Source: Comamonadaceae bacterium (GTDB taxonomy: Bacteria; Pseudomonadota; Gammaproteobacteria; Burkholderiales; Burkholderiaceae_C). From it: 64,000 bases of DNA. The translations under genes were made by a program, and so were the position numbers. Shown piece by piece: positions 51,457-60,692 of the stretch; positions within the stretch are counted from its first letter, which is position 1; each line of letters opens with the position of its first letter. The stretch covers positions 1 to 64,000 of the forward strand of contig CANBVJ010000004.1 of NCBI GenBank assembly GCA_947372865.1, written 5' to 3'. The notes below the pieces were generated by a model, which made no database searches, had not been told where the DNA came from, and worked only from the letters and a program-made list of their open reading frames with translations.

Positions 51457-51938
51457 GGCGCCTGCTTTGCTGGCGCGGCAACTCGGGTGCAGCGTATGGC
51501 GTCGGCGCCTGGCGCGCGCAGGGTCAGGGTTTGCGTGTCTTCAAAACGAATATCGCTCGGGGGCACGAAGCCGAGCTGACTGGCGTCGCTACCGAAGCTG
51601 CCCCAGTCGAACTGGTTGTTGTGCAAGGTGCCTTCCAGCACGCCGCTGGCCGAACTGATCTTGACCCGCTCGGTGCCGTGCAAATACAACAAGGCAAAAG
51701 GCGCTGCGGCGCCGCTGCAGTCATAGCGCGCCGGCGTGTGGGGCGGCGGAATCAGACTTTTGTTTTTGACGACGTCGGCCACGATGGAGCCCACCACGCC
51801 GACAAATGCCAGCGCTACGGCACCATAAAACAAGACCAACACCAGGCGCCAGCCCGTAAAAGAAGCGCGAGACCCGTCAGGAGGTGTTGCTGAAGTAGTG
51901 CGCTCAGCGCTGTCGTGGGCTGCGGTGGATTGGGTCAT
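51453..51938 (-). CDS. Unrecognised single-pass membrane protein
   Basis: 161 residues. One membrane segment at about 29-52 (GWRLVLVLFYGAVALAFVGVVGSIVADVV) and a C-terminal domain with ARYDCSGA and AIRCTRVA, two cysteines that could form a disulphide outside the membrane. The order of strands (FALLYLHGTERVKISSASGVLEGTLHNNQFDWG) recalls MliC-type lysozyme-inhibitor folds, but this is weak. It is translationally coupled to the cytochrome c' lipoprotein, so a shared periplasmic role is likely. Confidence 0.65.
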   Translation of the reverse strand: MTQSTAAHDSAERTTSATPPDGSRASFTGWRLVLVLFYGAVALAFVGVVGSIVADVVKNKSLIPPPHTPARYDCSGAAAPFALLYLHGTERVKISSASGVLEGTLHNNQFDWGSFGSDASQLGFVPPSDIRFEDTQTLTLRAPGADAIRCTRVAAPAKQAP

Positions 51939-52015
51939 GCGGCATTATGGTTGCCGCTGTCGCCTGGCGGCCCCAGACACCCGTAAATTTCCGTAAAGCC
52001 CGCGCAGGCCAGGCG

Positions 52016-52525
52016 CTACAAAAAGCGGTCCATGATCTTTTTGCTGTGCGCGTCCAGCGCCAATTGGTCGGGCACCAGGTACTGGATGCCGTGGGCGTCG
52101 GCAATCAACAGGGTGTTGTCGGCGCCCACGCGGCGGATGTCTTCGTCGCCGCGCAGCACAAATTCACAGTCGCCCCGGTCGGTAGCCACCGTCCAGGTGC
52201 AGGGCGTGGAAAAGCTGCTCACCGACACGATGCGCGCAATCACCGGCATGAACTCGCGCCGGGCGAGTTCCTGGCGCAGCAGGTCTTGCGCGGGTTGCGG
52301 GCATCGGCCCAGGTGCGGCACCCAGGCCACCTCGTGGCCGTCGGTGTCGAGCACCGAGACGCCCTCGTCGGGCGCCTGGATGGGAAAGGCGCGTACGGGC
52401 GCCACGCCTTCAAAACGCTGGCCTTGGGCGTTGGTCAGCACCAGCTTGCCAAAGGGATTGAGTTCCAGGCTGAACGCCTGGGCGTCCGCCGTCACAGCAA
52501 GGTTTGTCACCAGTGCGTTGTTCAT
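52016..52525 (-). CDS. DUF1854 protein associated with cyanophycin metabolism
   Basis: 169 residues. LELNPFGKLVLTNAQGQRFEGVAPVRAFPI and VSVLDTDGHEVAWVPHLGRCPQPAQDLLRQELARREFMPVI are the family core, and FSTPCTWTVATDRGDCEFVLRGDEDIRR and YLVPDQLALDAHSKKIMDRFL the end. No catalytic motif is seen. Its start overlaps the ABC transporter stop by ATGA, and the cyanophycin synthetases are divergent 2.4 kb away, the standard cluster in betaproteobacteria. Function unknown; perhaps granule or transporter accessory. Confidence 0.85.
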   Translation of the reverse strand: MNNALVTNLAVTADAQAFSLELNPFGKLVLTNAQGQRFEGVAPVRAFPIQAPDEGVSVLDTDGHEVAWVPHLGRCPQPAQDLLRQELARREFMPVIARIVSVSSFSTPCTWTVATDRGDCEFVLRGDEDIRRVGADNTLLIADAHGIQYLVPDQLALDAHSKKIMDRFL

Positions 52526-54792
52526 GATTCGCTGCCTTCTGAGGCCAAGACCGGCTCGGCGTTGCGCGCCTGGGCTTGGTAGAGCTTGAAATACGCGCCT
52601 TGCGCGGCCATGAGTGCGTCGTGCGTGCCCTCTTCCACCACACTGCCCCGGTCCAGCACCACCAGGCGGTCGGCACGGTGCAAGGTGGACAGACGGTGGG
52701 CGATGGCGATGGTGGTGCGGCCTTGCACCAGGTTTTCCAGGGCTTTTTGGATTTCTTTCTCGGTTTCGGAATCGACCGAGCTGGTGGCTTCATCCAAGAT
52801 CAAGATGCGCGGATCGATCAGGAGTGCCCGCGCAATCGAGATGCGCTGGCGCTCGCCGCCCGAGAGACCCTGGCCGCGCTCGCCCACCATAGAGTCGTAG
52901 CCCTGGGGCAGGCGCAAGATGAATTCGTGCGCGTGCGCGGCGCGGGCAGCCGCCACAATTTCGCTGCGCGTGGCCTCGGGCTTGCCGTAGGCAATGTTCT
53001 CGGCAATCGTGCCAAAGAACAAAAACGGCTCTTGCAGCACCAGTCCGATATTGCGCCGAAAGTCGGCAATCGCATACTGTCGAATATCCACGCCATCGAC
53101 CAATATGGCGCCCTCGGACACGTCGTAAAAGCGGCAAATCAGGTTGACCAGCGTGCTCTTGCCCGAGCCGCTGTGGCCGACCAGGCCAATCATCTCGCCC
53201 GGTGCGATTTTGAGATTGATGCCCCGGTTCACCGCCCGGTTGCCGTAGCGAAAGCCCACTTCGCGCAGCTCAATGCGCCCTTGCACCCGGTCCACATGCA
53301 CCGGGTTTTGCGGCTCGGGCACGCTCGACACATGGTCCAGGATGTCAAAAATCCGCTTGGCCGCCGAGGCCGACTTCTGCGTCACCGAAACGATGCGGCT
53401 CATGGAATCGAGCCGACCGTAAAAGCGCCCGATATAGGCAATGGCCGCCAGCAACATACCCACGGTGATCTCGCCCTTGGACACCTGCCAAATGCCAAAG
53501 CCCCAGACTACCAGCAGGCCCATCTCGGTGAGCAGTGAGACGCTGGGCGAAAACAGCGACCAGATCTTGTTGATGCGGTCGTTGACCAGCAGGTTGTGGC
53601 GGTTGGCCTCGCGAAAGCGTTTGGCCTCGCGCTGCTCCTGCGCAAAAGCCTTGACCACGCGGATACCCGGAATGGTGTCGGCCAGCACATTGGTCACTTC
53701 GCCCCAGACGCGGTCAATCTTCTCAAAACCGGTGCGCAGACGGTAGCGCACGAAGTGGATCATCCAGCCAATGAACGGCAGCGGCACCAGGGTGATGAGC
53801 GCCAGGTAGGGATTCATCGAGAACAAAATCACGGCGGTCATGACGATCATCACCACGTCGCTGGCAAAGTCGGTCAGGTGCAGTGACAGATACACCGCAA
53901 TGCGGTCGCTCTCGCTGCCCACGCGTGAGAGCAGGTCGCCCGTGCGCTTGCCGCCAAAGTATTCGAGCGAGAGGCGCAGCAGATGCTCGTAGGTGGTGGT
54001 GCGCAGGTCGGCGGCAATGCGCTCGGACGCTAGCGCCAATATATAGGTCTTGGCCCAGCTCAGACCCCAGGCCAGCAGGCCCGAGCCCAGCAAGCCCGAC
54101 AAGTACCAAGCCACGGTGCTCATCGGAATCTGCTGGCCGTTCTGGTAAGGAATCAGCACCTTGTCCACCAGCGGAATGGTCAGGTAGGGCGGCACCTGGC
54201 TGGCGGCAGTGCCCAGCAGCATGAGCACAAAGCCCAGCAGCAACTGGCCCCGGTAGGGCTGGGCAAACTGCCACAGGCGCAGCAGCGTCCAGGTGGACGG
54301 TGGCGTGTGGACCACTTTGGTGCACACCGGGCATTCTTCCTGGTCCGGTTCGAGGGGCGCCTTGCAGCTTGGGCACACCGCCTGAGCGGCGGGCGCCACG
54401 GGGTGGCCACTGACCGAGCTGTTTTGCTGGGCCATGAACTGGTCCACCAGCCGCAGCGCCTGCAGGTTCTGGCCCAGGGTGAAGCGCCAGCGCTGCAGCA
54501 GGCCCTGGGCATCAAGCAGTTCAAGGTGGCCCACGCCCGCATGGTCGTGGTGGCTGAGCGCCAGGTCGGCGCGGTAGGGCCAGTCTTGGGCTGCGCCGCC
54601 TTGTTCTAGGCTGATCAGGCGCTGGTTGGTGGCCAAAACCACCGAGGGCGCAAAGTGCAGGCGCTCGTCAAGGTCAACCTCCAGGCAGGCACACACGTTC
54701 TCTTGGGTGTGCAGGTGCGATTGGATCGCCTGGCGCCACGCGGCTGGAACTTCTCCAGCAGGCGATGGCACCACAGATACGTCAAAGGTCAT
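52522..54792 (-). CDS. Cyanophycin-associated ABC exporter (fused membrane and ATPase domains)
   Basis: 756 residues in three parts. The first about 165 form an unusual N-terminal domain ending in a zinc-ribbon-like CPSC(x11)CPVC. About 180-470 is a six-helix ABC exporter domain ([53 protein letters not shown]). From about 500 comes the ATPase: Walker [11 protein letters not shown]-loop LVLQEPFLF, signature [16 protein letters not shown], Walker [13 protein letters not shown] and AHRLSTL. As a half-transporter it should dimerise. The link to cyanophycin is by genome context; what it exports is unknown. Divergent from cphA'. Confidence 0.9.
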   Translation of the reverse strand: MTFDVSVVPSPAGEVPAAWRQAIQSHLHTQENVCACLEVDLDERLHFAPSVVLATNQRLISLEQGGAAQDWPYRADLALSHHDHAGVGHLELLDAQGLLQRWRFTLGQNLQALRLVDQFMAQQNSSVSGHPVAPAAQAVCPSCKAPLEPDQEECPVCTKVVHTPPSTWTLLRLWQFAQPYRGQLLLGFVLMLLGTAASQVPPYLTIPLVDKVLIPYQNGQQIPMSTVAWYLSGLLGSGLLAWGLSWAKTYILALASERIAADLRTTTYEHLLRLSLEYFGGKRTGDLLSRVGSESDRIAVYLSLHLTDFASDVVMIVMTAVILFSMNPYLALITLVPLPFIGWMIHFVRYRLRTGFEKIDRVWGEVTNVLADTIPGIRVVKAFAQEQREAKRFREANRHNLLVNDRINKIWSLFSPSVSLLTEMGLLVVWGFGIWQVSKGEITVGMLLAAIAYIGRFYGRLDSMSRIVSVTQKSASAAKRIFDILDHVSSVPEPQNPVHVDRVQGRIELREVGFRYGNRAVNRGINLKIAPGEMIGLVGHSGSGKSTLVNLICRFYDVSEGAILVDGVDIRQYAIADFRRNIGLVLQEPFLFFGTIAENIAYGKPEATRSEIVAAARAAHAHEFILRLPQGYDSMVGERGQGLSGGERQRISIARALLIDPRILILDEATSSVDSETEKEIQKALENLVQGRTTIAIAHRLSTLHRADRLVVLDRGSVVEEGTHDALMAAQGAYFKLYQAQARNAEPVLASEGSES

Positions 54793-54977
54793 GTAATTGA
54801 GTCACTATTTATTGAGAACCGACCCGCTCCAGGCGGCACATCGGCAGGGCGCGCAAGCCGCGCAAAACCCCCACTATGCCTGAGACGGCTGCCACGCAAT
54901 GCCAAGGCACGCCCTTGAGCGAGAATACACAACGCACCATGAACCCCAACGGTGGACCCACCAAAGCGCCCCATTCC

Positions 54978-57152
54978 ATGACGAGCCAGAAAAAAATCGA
55001 CATTTTGCGGGTCAATTACCTGCGCGGACCCAATATCTGGACGTACCGACCAGTCATTGAGGCCTGGGTAGACATTGGGGAGCTGGAGGATTTTCCGTCC
55101 AACACCCTGCCCGGCTTTGTGGAGCGGCTCACCGCTTGGCTGCCCAGCTTGATCGAGCACGAATGCAGCCCGGGCGTGCGTGGCGGCTTTCTGGAGCGCC
55201 TGCACGAAGGCACTTGGGCGGCGCACATTCTGGAACACGTCTGCCTGGAGTTGCAAAACCTCTCGGGCATGCGCACGGGCTTTGGCAAAGCGCGCCAGAC
55301 GTCCAAGCGCGGCGTCTACAAGGTGGCTTTTCGCACCCGCCAAGAGCAAGTGGGCCGCGCAGCACTGCAGACCGGGCGCGATTTGCTGCTGGCCGCCATC
55401 AACGACACCGCGTTTGACCTGGGCGCCGCCATTACTGAACTGAGCGACATGGTCGATTCGCTCTGCCTGGGCCCGAGCACCGCGCATATCGTGGACGCGG
55501 CCACCGCGCGCGGCATTCCGCACATCCGCCTGACCGAAGGCAACCTGGTGCAACTGGGCTACGGCATGGCGCAACGCCGCATCTGGACCGCCGAGACCGA
55601 CCAAACCAGCGCGATTGCAGAAGAAATCGCCAGCGACAAAGACCTGACCAAATCCCTGCTGCAAGCCTGCGGCGTGCCCGTGCCCGAGGGCGAACTGGTG
55701 CGAAGCGCCGAAGCCGCCTGGGAGGCCGCCCAAAGCGTGGGCCTGCCGGTGGTGGTGAAACCCTACGACGGCAACCACGGGCGCGGCGTCTCACTCAACC
55801 TGACGCAACAAGCCGAGGTGGAAGCCGCCTACCAATTGGCGCACCGCAAGGGCGGGGGCAGCGTGATTGTTGAAAAATTCATCCCCGGCGACGAACACCG
55901 CCTGCTGGTGGTGGGCAAAAAAGTGGTGGCCGCTGCGCGTGGTGACGTGCTTTATGTGCAGGGCGACGGCGTGTCCACCATCGACCAACTGGCCGAACTG
56001 CAAATCAACTGCGACCCGCGCCGGGGCCGGGGCGAAGACTTTCCGCTCAATGTAGTCACCCCCAGCGAAAGCGCCGAAGTCATTTTGGAGCTGGAGCGCG
56101 TGGGCCTGAACGCCCAATCGGTACCGGCCAAAGACCAGCGCGTGTTGATCCAGCGCAACGGCAACGTGGCCCTGGACGTCACCGCGCTGGTGCACCCCAC
56201 GGTGGCCGCCGCCGCCGCTTTGGCCGCGCGCGTGGTGGGCCTGGACATTGCCGGGGTGGACATGGTGCTGCAAGACTGCGCCCTGCCGCTGGGCAGCCAG
56301 CGGGCCTGCGTGATTGAAGTCAACGCCAGCCCCGGCCTGCTCTCGCACATCAAACCTGCCAACGGCGAAGGCCAGCCGGTGGGCACGGCCATCATGGCGC
56401 ACTTGTTTGCGCCCAAGGTGGACGGGCGCATCCCCATCGTGGGCGTGACTGGCACGCAAAACACGGGGCGCATTGCGCGTTTGGTGGCGTGGCTGGTGCA
56501 CATCAGCGGCAAGCACGTGGGCCTGGCCTGCAGCGAAGGCCTGTACCTCGACGGGCGCAGGGTGGACGCGCGCGACAGCACGCACTGGGACGCCGGACAG
56601 CGCATCCTGATCAACCGCTCGGTGCAAGCCGCCGTGTTCGAAAACCCGAGCGCCACCATCCTGGGCCAGGGCCTGGCCTATGACAAGTGCGATGTGGGCG
56701 TAGTCACTGACGTGAGTTGGCAACCCGGCCTGAGTGAGTTTGACATTCTGGACGCCGAGCAGACCTACAAGGTAGCGCGTACCCAGGTGGACGTGGTGCT
56801 GCCCAGCGGCACAGCGGTGCTCAACGCTGCCGACGCGCAGGCGCTGGAATTGGCCGAGCTGTGCGACGGCAAGGTGATTTTTTATGGCCTGTCGGCCGAG
56901 CACCCGACCCTGGTGCAGCAGCGCAATGTAGGCGAACGCGCGGTGTTTTTGCGCGACGGCGCGATTGTGCTGGCGCAAGGCGCGCATGAGATTTCCTTGC
57001 TGCCGCTGGCCAGCCTCAAACCCACCAAGGCCGCCCAGCCCGAAATGGTGATGGCCGCCGTGGGCGCCGCCTGGGCGCTGAACATTCCGCCCGAACTCAT
57101 TGGGGCGGGACTGCGCACATTCGAGTCCAATCCGCACAAAACTCCCTATTGA
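54978..57152 (+). CDS. Cyanophycin synthetase-like protein CphA', lacking a functional Mur-ligase P-loop
   Basis: 724 residues from ATG 54978 (MTSQKKIDILRVNYLRGPNIW); ATG 54939 would add 13 residues. N-terminal domain about 1-160, then ATP-grasp (GVPVPEGELV, VVVKPYDGNHGRGVSLN, VEKFIPGDEHRLLVV, VIEVNASPGL). The Mur-ligase-like domain begins IVGVTGTQNTGR (492-498), where active members read GTNGKTT. The Lys is absent and the C-terminal lid domain of about 140 residues is missing, so only the ATP-grasp site should work, as in CphA2-type enzymes. Betaproteobacteria often carry cphA' and cphA in tandem. It lies 32 bases before the complete cphA. Confidence 0.88.
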   Translation: MTSQKKIDILRVNYLRGPNIWTYRPVIEAWVDIGELEDFPSNTLPGFVERLTAWLPSLIEHECSPGVRGGFLERLHEGTWAAHILEHVCLELQNLSGMRTGFGKARQTSKRGVYKVAFRTRQEQVGRAALQTGRDLLLAAINDTAFDLGAAITELSDMVDSLCLGPSTAHIVDAATARGIPHIRLTEGNLVQLGYGMAQRRIWTAETDQTSAIAEEIASDKDLTKSLLQACGVPVPEGELVRSAEAAWEAAQSVGLPVVVKPYDGNHGRGVSLNLTQQAEVEAAYQLAHRKGGGSVIVEKFIPGDEHRLLVVGKKVVAAARGDVLYVQGDGVSTIDQLAELQINCDPRRGRGEDFPLNVVTPSESAEVILELERVGLNAQSVPAKDQRVLIQRNGNVALDVTALVHPTVAAAAALAARVVGLDIAGVDMVLQDCALPLGSQRACVIEVNASPGLLSHIKPANGEGQPVGTAIMAHLFAPKVDGRIPIVGVTGTQNTGRIARLVAWLVHISGKHVGLACSEGLYLDGRRVDARDSTHWDAGQRILINRSVQAAVFENPSATILGQGLAYDKCDVGVVTDVSWQPGLSEFDILDAEQTYKVARTQVDVVLPSGTAVLNAADAQALELAELCDGKVIFYGLSAEHPTLVQQRNVGERAVFLRDGAIVLAQGAHEISLLPLASLKPTKAAQPEMVMAAVGAAWALNIPPELIGAGLRTFESNPHKTPY

Positions 57153-57184
57153 CACGCCCCCCGAGCACCCACACCGAATACGCC

Positions 57185-59767
57185 ATGGAAGTAACCCGCC
57201 TTCGCGCCCTGCGCGGCCCCAATCTTTGGAGCCACCACACCGCCATCCAAGCCGTCGTCTCGTGCAGCCCGCAGGAATGCGACGTGGGGCAACTGCCGGG
57301 GTTTGAAGCACGGCTGCGTGCCCGCTTTCCCGAAGTAAGCCCGTTTCAGACCATTGGCAGCGAGGACACCGTGCCCATGGCCCGCGTGCTGGAACTCGCC
57401 GCCCTGGGGCTGCAAGCCCAAGCCGGCTGTCCGGTCACCTTTAGTTGCACCAAGCCGACGCTGGATGTCGGCGTCTACCAGGTGGTGGTGGAATACAGCG
57501 AAGAAGACGTGGGCCGCCTGGCGTTTGAATTGGCGCAGGCCTTGTGCACCGCCGCGCTCGAAGACACCCCCTTTGACCTGGCAGACGCATTGCACCAACT
57601 CAGCGAACTTGACGAAGACGTGCGCCTGGGCCCCAGCACTGGCTCCGTGGTGAACGCCGCGCTGGCACGCAATATTCCCTACAGCCGCATGACGACAGGC
57701 AGCATGGTGCGCTTTGGCTGGGGCAGCAAGCAGCGCCGCATCCAGGCCGCCGAAATTGACGCTACCAGCGCCATTGCCGAAGCCATTGCGCAAGACAAAG
57801 AACTCACCAAAAAACTGCTGCACGCCGCAGGCGTGCCGGTGCCCATGGGCCGCGCCGTGGCGGATGCCGACGACGCCTGGCAAGCCGCGCTGGAAATTGG
57901 CCTGCCGGTGGTGGTCAAGCCGCTGGACGGCAACCAGGGCAAGGGCGTGACGGTGAACATCACCGAAGAGGCCCAACTGCGCGCCGCCTACGCAGTGGCC
58001 ACCGAGTTTCGCGACCGCATCTTGGTGGAACGCTACATGCCGGGCAACGACTTTCGCTTGCTGGTGGTGGGCGACAAGCTGGTGGCTGCGGCCCGGCGCG
58101 ACCCGCCCAAGGTGGTGGGCGATGGCGTGCACACCGTGGCGCAACTGGTCGATCTGGTAAACTTGGACCCCAAGCGCGGCAGCGGCCACGCCACGTCGCT
58201 GACCAAGATCCGTTTTGACGAAATTGCCCACGCCTGCCTGGCCGGCCAGGGCTTTAGCGCCGAGACCATTCCCGCCAAAGGCCAGCGCGTCAATTTGCGC
58301 AACAACGCCAACCTGTCCACCGGCGGCTCGGCCACCGACGTGACCGACGACGTGCACCCCGACGTGGCCGCGCGTGCCGTGGCGGCTGCGCACATGGTGG
58401 GCCTGCATATTTGCGGTGTGGACATGGTGTGTGACAGCATTCTTCGCCCGATTGAGGAGCAAGGCGGTGGCGTGGTCGAAGTCAACGCCGCCCCCGGCTT
58501 GCGCATGCACCTGAGCCCCTCATTTGGCAAAGGCCGCCCGGTGGGCGAGGCCATCATTTCGCAGCTTTTTAAGAGCGGACAAGACGGGCGCATTCCCATC
58601 ATCGCCGTCACCGGCACCAACGGCAAAACTACGACCGTGCGCCTGATCTCGCACCTGCTGGCGCACCAGGGCTGGTGCGTGGGCATGACCAACACCGACG
58701 GCGTCTATGTGGGCGGCCAGTGCATTGACACCGGCGACTGCAGCGGCCCCAAGAGCGCCAAAAGCGTACTCCACCACCCCGACGTGGACGCCGCCGTCCT
58801 AGAAACCGCGCGCGGTGGCGTGCTGCGCGAAGGCCTGGCCTTTGACTACTGCGACGTGGCCGTGGTCACCAACGTGGGCAGCGGCGACCACCTGGGCCTG
58901 AACTACATCACCACGGTGGATGAGCTGGCGGTGCTCAAGCGCGTGATCGTGCAAAACGTGTCGCCCAAAGGTACGGCGGTGCTCAACGCCGCAGACCCGG
59001 TGGTGGCCAAAATGGCCGCCAAGTGCAAAGGCGCAGTCACGTTTTTTGCGCTGGACCAGTTCAACCCGGTCATGGCCACGCACCGCGCTCAGGGCCACGC
59101 CGTGGTCTATGTGGACAACCAGCAACTGGTGGCGGCCAAGGGGGCGGTCAAGCATTACATCAGCCTGGCGGACATTCCGGTCACGCTGGGCGGCAGCATC
59201 GGCTTTCAGGTGGAAAACGTGATGGCCAGCGTGGCGGCGGTCTGGGCCCTGGGTCTGGACTGGGACACGATCCGCAGCGGGCTGGCCGATTTTTCAACCG
59301 ATGACGACAACGCGGCCGGACGCTTTAACGTGTTCCAGTACCGGGGCGCTACGGTGATTGCCGACTACGGCCACAACCCGGACGCGATGCTGGCCCTAGT
59401 TAACGCGGTCAACACCATGCCGGCCACCCGGCGCTCGGTGGTGATCAGCGGCCCGGGCGACCGGCGCGACCAGGACATCCGCGAGATCACCGAAATTTTG
59501 GGCGACACTTTTGAAGAAGTGGTGATGTTCGAAGACCAGTGCCAGCGCGGCCGCCAGGATGGCGAAGTGATGGCGCTCTTGCGCGAAGGCCTGGCCGGCG
59601 CCAAAAAAGCCAGCCAACGCTCCGAAATCTACGGCGAGTTTTTGGCCATCGACAAGGCCATGGACGCGCTGCAGCCCGGCGAGCTGTGCCTGATTTTGGT
59701 AGACCAGGTGGAAGAGGCCATGGCCTATATCGCCGCCAAGATCGCGCAAGACGCCTCGGTCGCTTAG
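57185..59767 (+). CDS. cphA: Cyanophycin synthetase
   Basis: 860 residues. ATG 57185 gives the family start MEVTRLRALRGPNLW; an upstream ATT is not credible. N-domain about 1-160, ATP-grasp domain (VVVKPLDGNQGKGVTVN, VERYMPGNDFRLLVVG, VVEVNAAPGLRMHLSP), then Mur-ligase domain with intact P-loop AVTGTNGKTTTVRLIS, ETARGGVLREGLAFDYCDVAVVTNV, and lid domain FNVFQYRGATVIADYGHNPDAM and ISGPGDRRDQD. It makes multi-L-arginyl-poly-L-aspartate using ATP: the ATP-grasp site adds Asp and the Mur site Arg. The polymer is a nitrogen/carbon store. Cyanophycinase is not in the window. Confidence 0.95.
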   Translation: MEVTRLRALRGPNLWSHHTAIQAVVSCSPQECDVGQLPGFEARLRARFPEVSPFQTIGSEDTVPMARVLELAALGLQAQAGCPVTFSCTKPTLDVGVYQVVVEYSEEDVGRLAFELAQALCTAALEDTPFDLADALHQLSELDEDVRLGPSTGSVVNAALARNIPYSRMTTGSMVRFGWGSKQRRIQAAEIDATSAIAEAIAQDKELTKKLLHAAGVPVPMGRAVADADDAWQAALEIGLPVVVKPLDGNQGKGVTVNITEEAQLRAAYAVATEFRDRILVERYMPGNDFRLLVVGDKLVAAARRDPPKVVGDGVHTVAQLVDLVNLDPKRGSGHATSLTKIRFDEIAHACLAGQGFSAETIPAKGQRVNLRNNANLSTGGSATDVTDDVHPDVAARAVAAAHMVGLHICGVDMVCDSILRPIEEQGGGVVEVNAAPGLRMHLSPSFGKGRPVGEAIISQLFKSGQDGRIPIIAVTGTNGKTTTVRLISHLLAHQGWCVGMTNTDGVYVGGQCIDTGDCSGPKSAKSVLHHPDVDAAVLETARGGVLREGLAFDYCDVAVVTNVGSGDHLGLNYITTVDELAVLKRVIVQNVSPKGTAVLNAADPVVAKMAAKCKGAVTFFALDQFNPVMATHRAQGHAVVYVDNQQLVAAKGAVKHYISLADIPVTLGGSIGFQVENVMASVAAVWALGLDWDTIRSGLADFSTDDDNAAGRFNVFQYRGATVIADYGHNPDAMLALVNAVNTMPATRRSVVISGPGDRRDQDIREITEILGDTFEEVVMFEDQCQRGRQDGEVMALLREGLAGAKKASQRSEIYGEFLAIDKAMDALQPGELCLILVDQVEEAMAYIAAKIAQDASVA

Positions 59768-59793
59768 GCGCTCACCCTTTTTGAAAGCAAGAC

Positions 59794-60672
59794 ATGTCTG
59801 ACACCACCGATTACGTCCCTCCAAAAATTTGGACCTGGAACAAGGCCAACGGCGGGCGTTTTGCCAATATCAACCGCCCGGTGGCCGGTGCTACCCACGA
59901 GCAAGCGCTGCCGCGCGGCAAGCACCCGCTGCAACTCTATTCACTGGGCACGCCCAACGGCGTCAAGGTCACGGTGATGCTTGAAGAGCTGCTGGCACTG
60001 GGCCACAGCGGCGCCGAATACGACGCCTGGCTGATCCGCATTAACGAAGGCCAGCAGTTTGGCAGCGGCTTTGTGGCGGCCAACCCCAACTCCAAAATTC
60101 CGGCCTTGCTGGACTACAGCAATGGCGACTCGCCGGTGCGGGTGTTTGAGTCGGGCGCGATTTTGCTGCACTTGGCCGAAAAGTTTGGCACCCTGGTACC
60201 CACTGAGCCTGCGCTGCGCGCCGAATGCATGTCCTGGCTGTTCTGGCAGATGGGCAGCGCGCCTTATCTGGGCGGCGGCTTTGGGCATTTTTACGCCTAT
60301 GCGCCTTTCAAGATCGAGTACGCGATTGACCGCTTTGCCATGGAAGTCAAACGCGAACTTGACGTGCTCAACCGCCGCCTGGCCGAGAGCCGCTTTATTG
60401 CCGGGGACGACTACACCATCGCCGACATCGCCATCTGGCCCTGGTACGGCGGCATGGCCAAGGGCCAGTTGTACGAAGGCGGCGAGTTTTTGCAAGTGCA
60501 GGAATACACCCACGTCATCCGCTGGGCCGACGAAATTGCCAAACGCCCGGCCGTGCGCCGGGGCCGCATGGTCAACCGCGTAATGGGCCCGCTGGAAACC
60601 CAGTTGCACGAACGCCACGACGCCAGCGACTTTGACACCCAAACCCAGGACAAGCTGCAGGCCAAGGCCTGA
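59794..60672 (+). CDS. yghU: YghU-type glutathione-dependent disulfide-bond oxidoreductase
   Basis: 292 residues. The long N-terminal extension (PPKIWTWNKANGGRFANINRPVAGATHEQALPRGKHPLQLYSLGTPNG) is diagnostic of YghU/Ure2p-like GSTs. The GST fold follows, with TPNGVKVTVMLEELL, NPNSKIPALLDY, VFESGAILLHLAEKFG, and the C-terminal ESRFIAGDDYTIADIAIWPWYGG. The enzyme reduces disulfides with two bound glutathiones and lacks the usual Ser/Cys nucleophile. 26 bases after cphA, in the same direction; co-transcription is possible but a functional link is not evident. Confidence 0.93.
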   Translation: MSDTTDYVPPKIWTWNKANGGRFANINRPVAGATHEQALPRGKHPLQLYSLGTPNGVKVTVMLEELLALGHSGAEYDAWLIRINEGQQFGSGFVAANPNSKIPALLDYSNGDSPVRVFESGAILLHLAEKFGTLVPTEPALRAECMSWLFWQMGSAPYLGGGFGHFYAYAPFKIEYAIDRFAMEVKRELDVLNRRLAESRFIAGDDYTIADIAIWPWYGGMAKGQLYEGGEFLQVQEYTHVIRWADEIAKRPAVRRGRMVNRVMGPLETQLHERHDASDFDTQTQDKLQAKA

Positions 60673-60692
60673 AGAACGCTTGCGCCAGTGCC

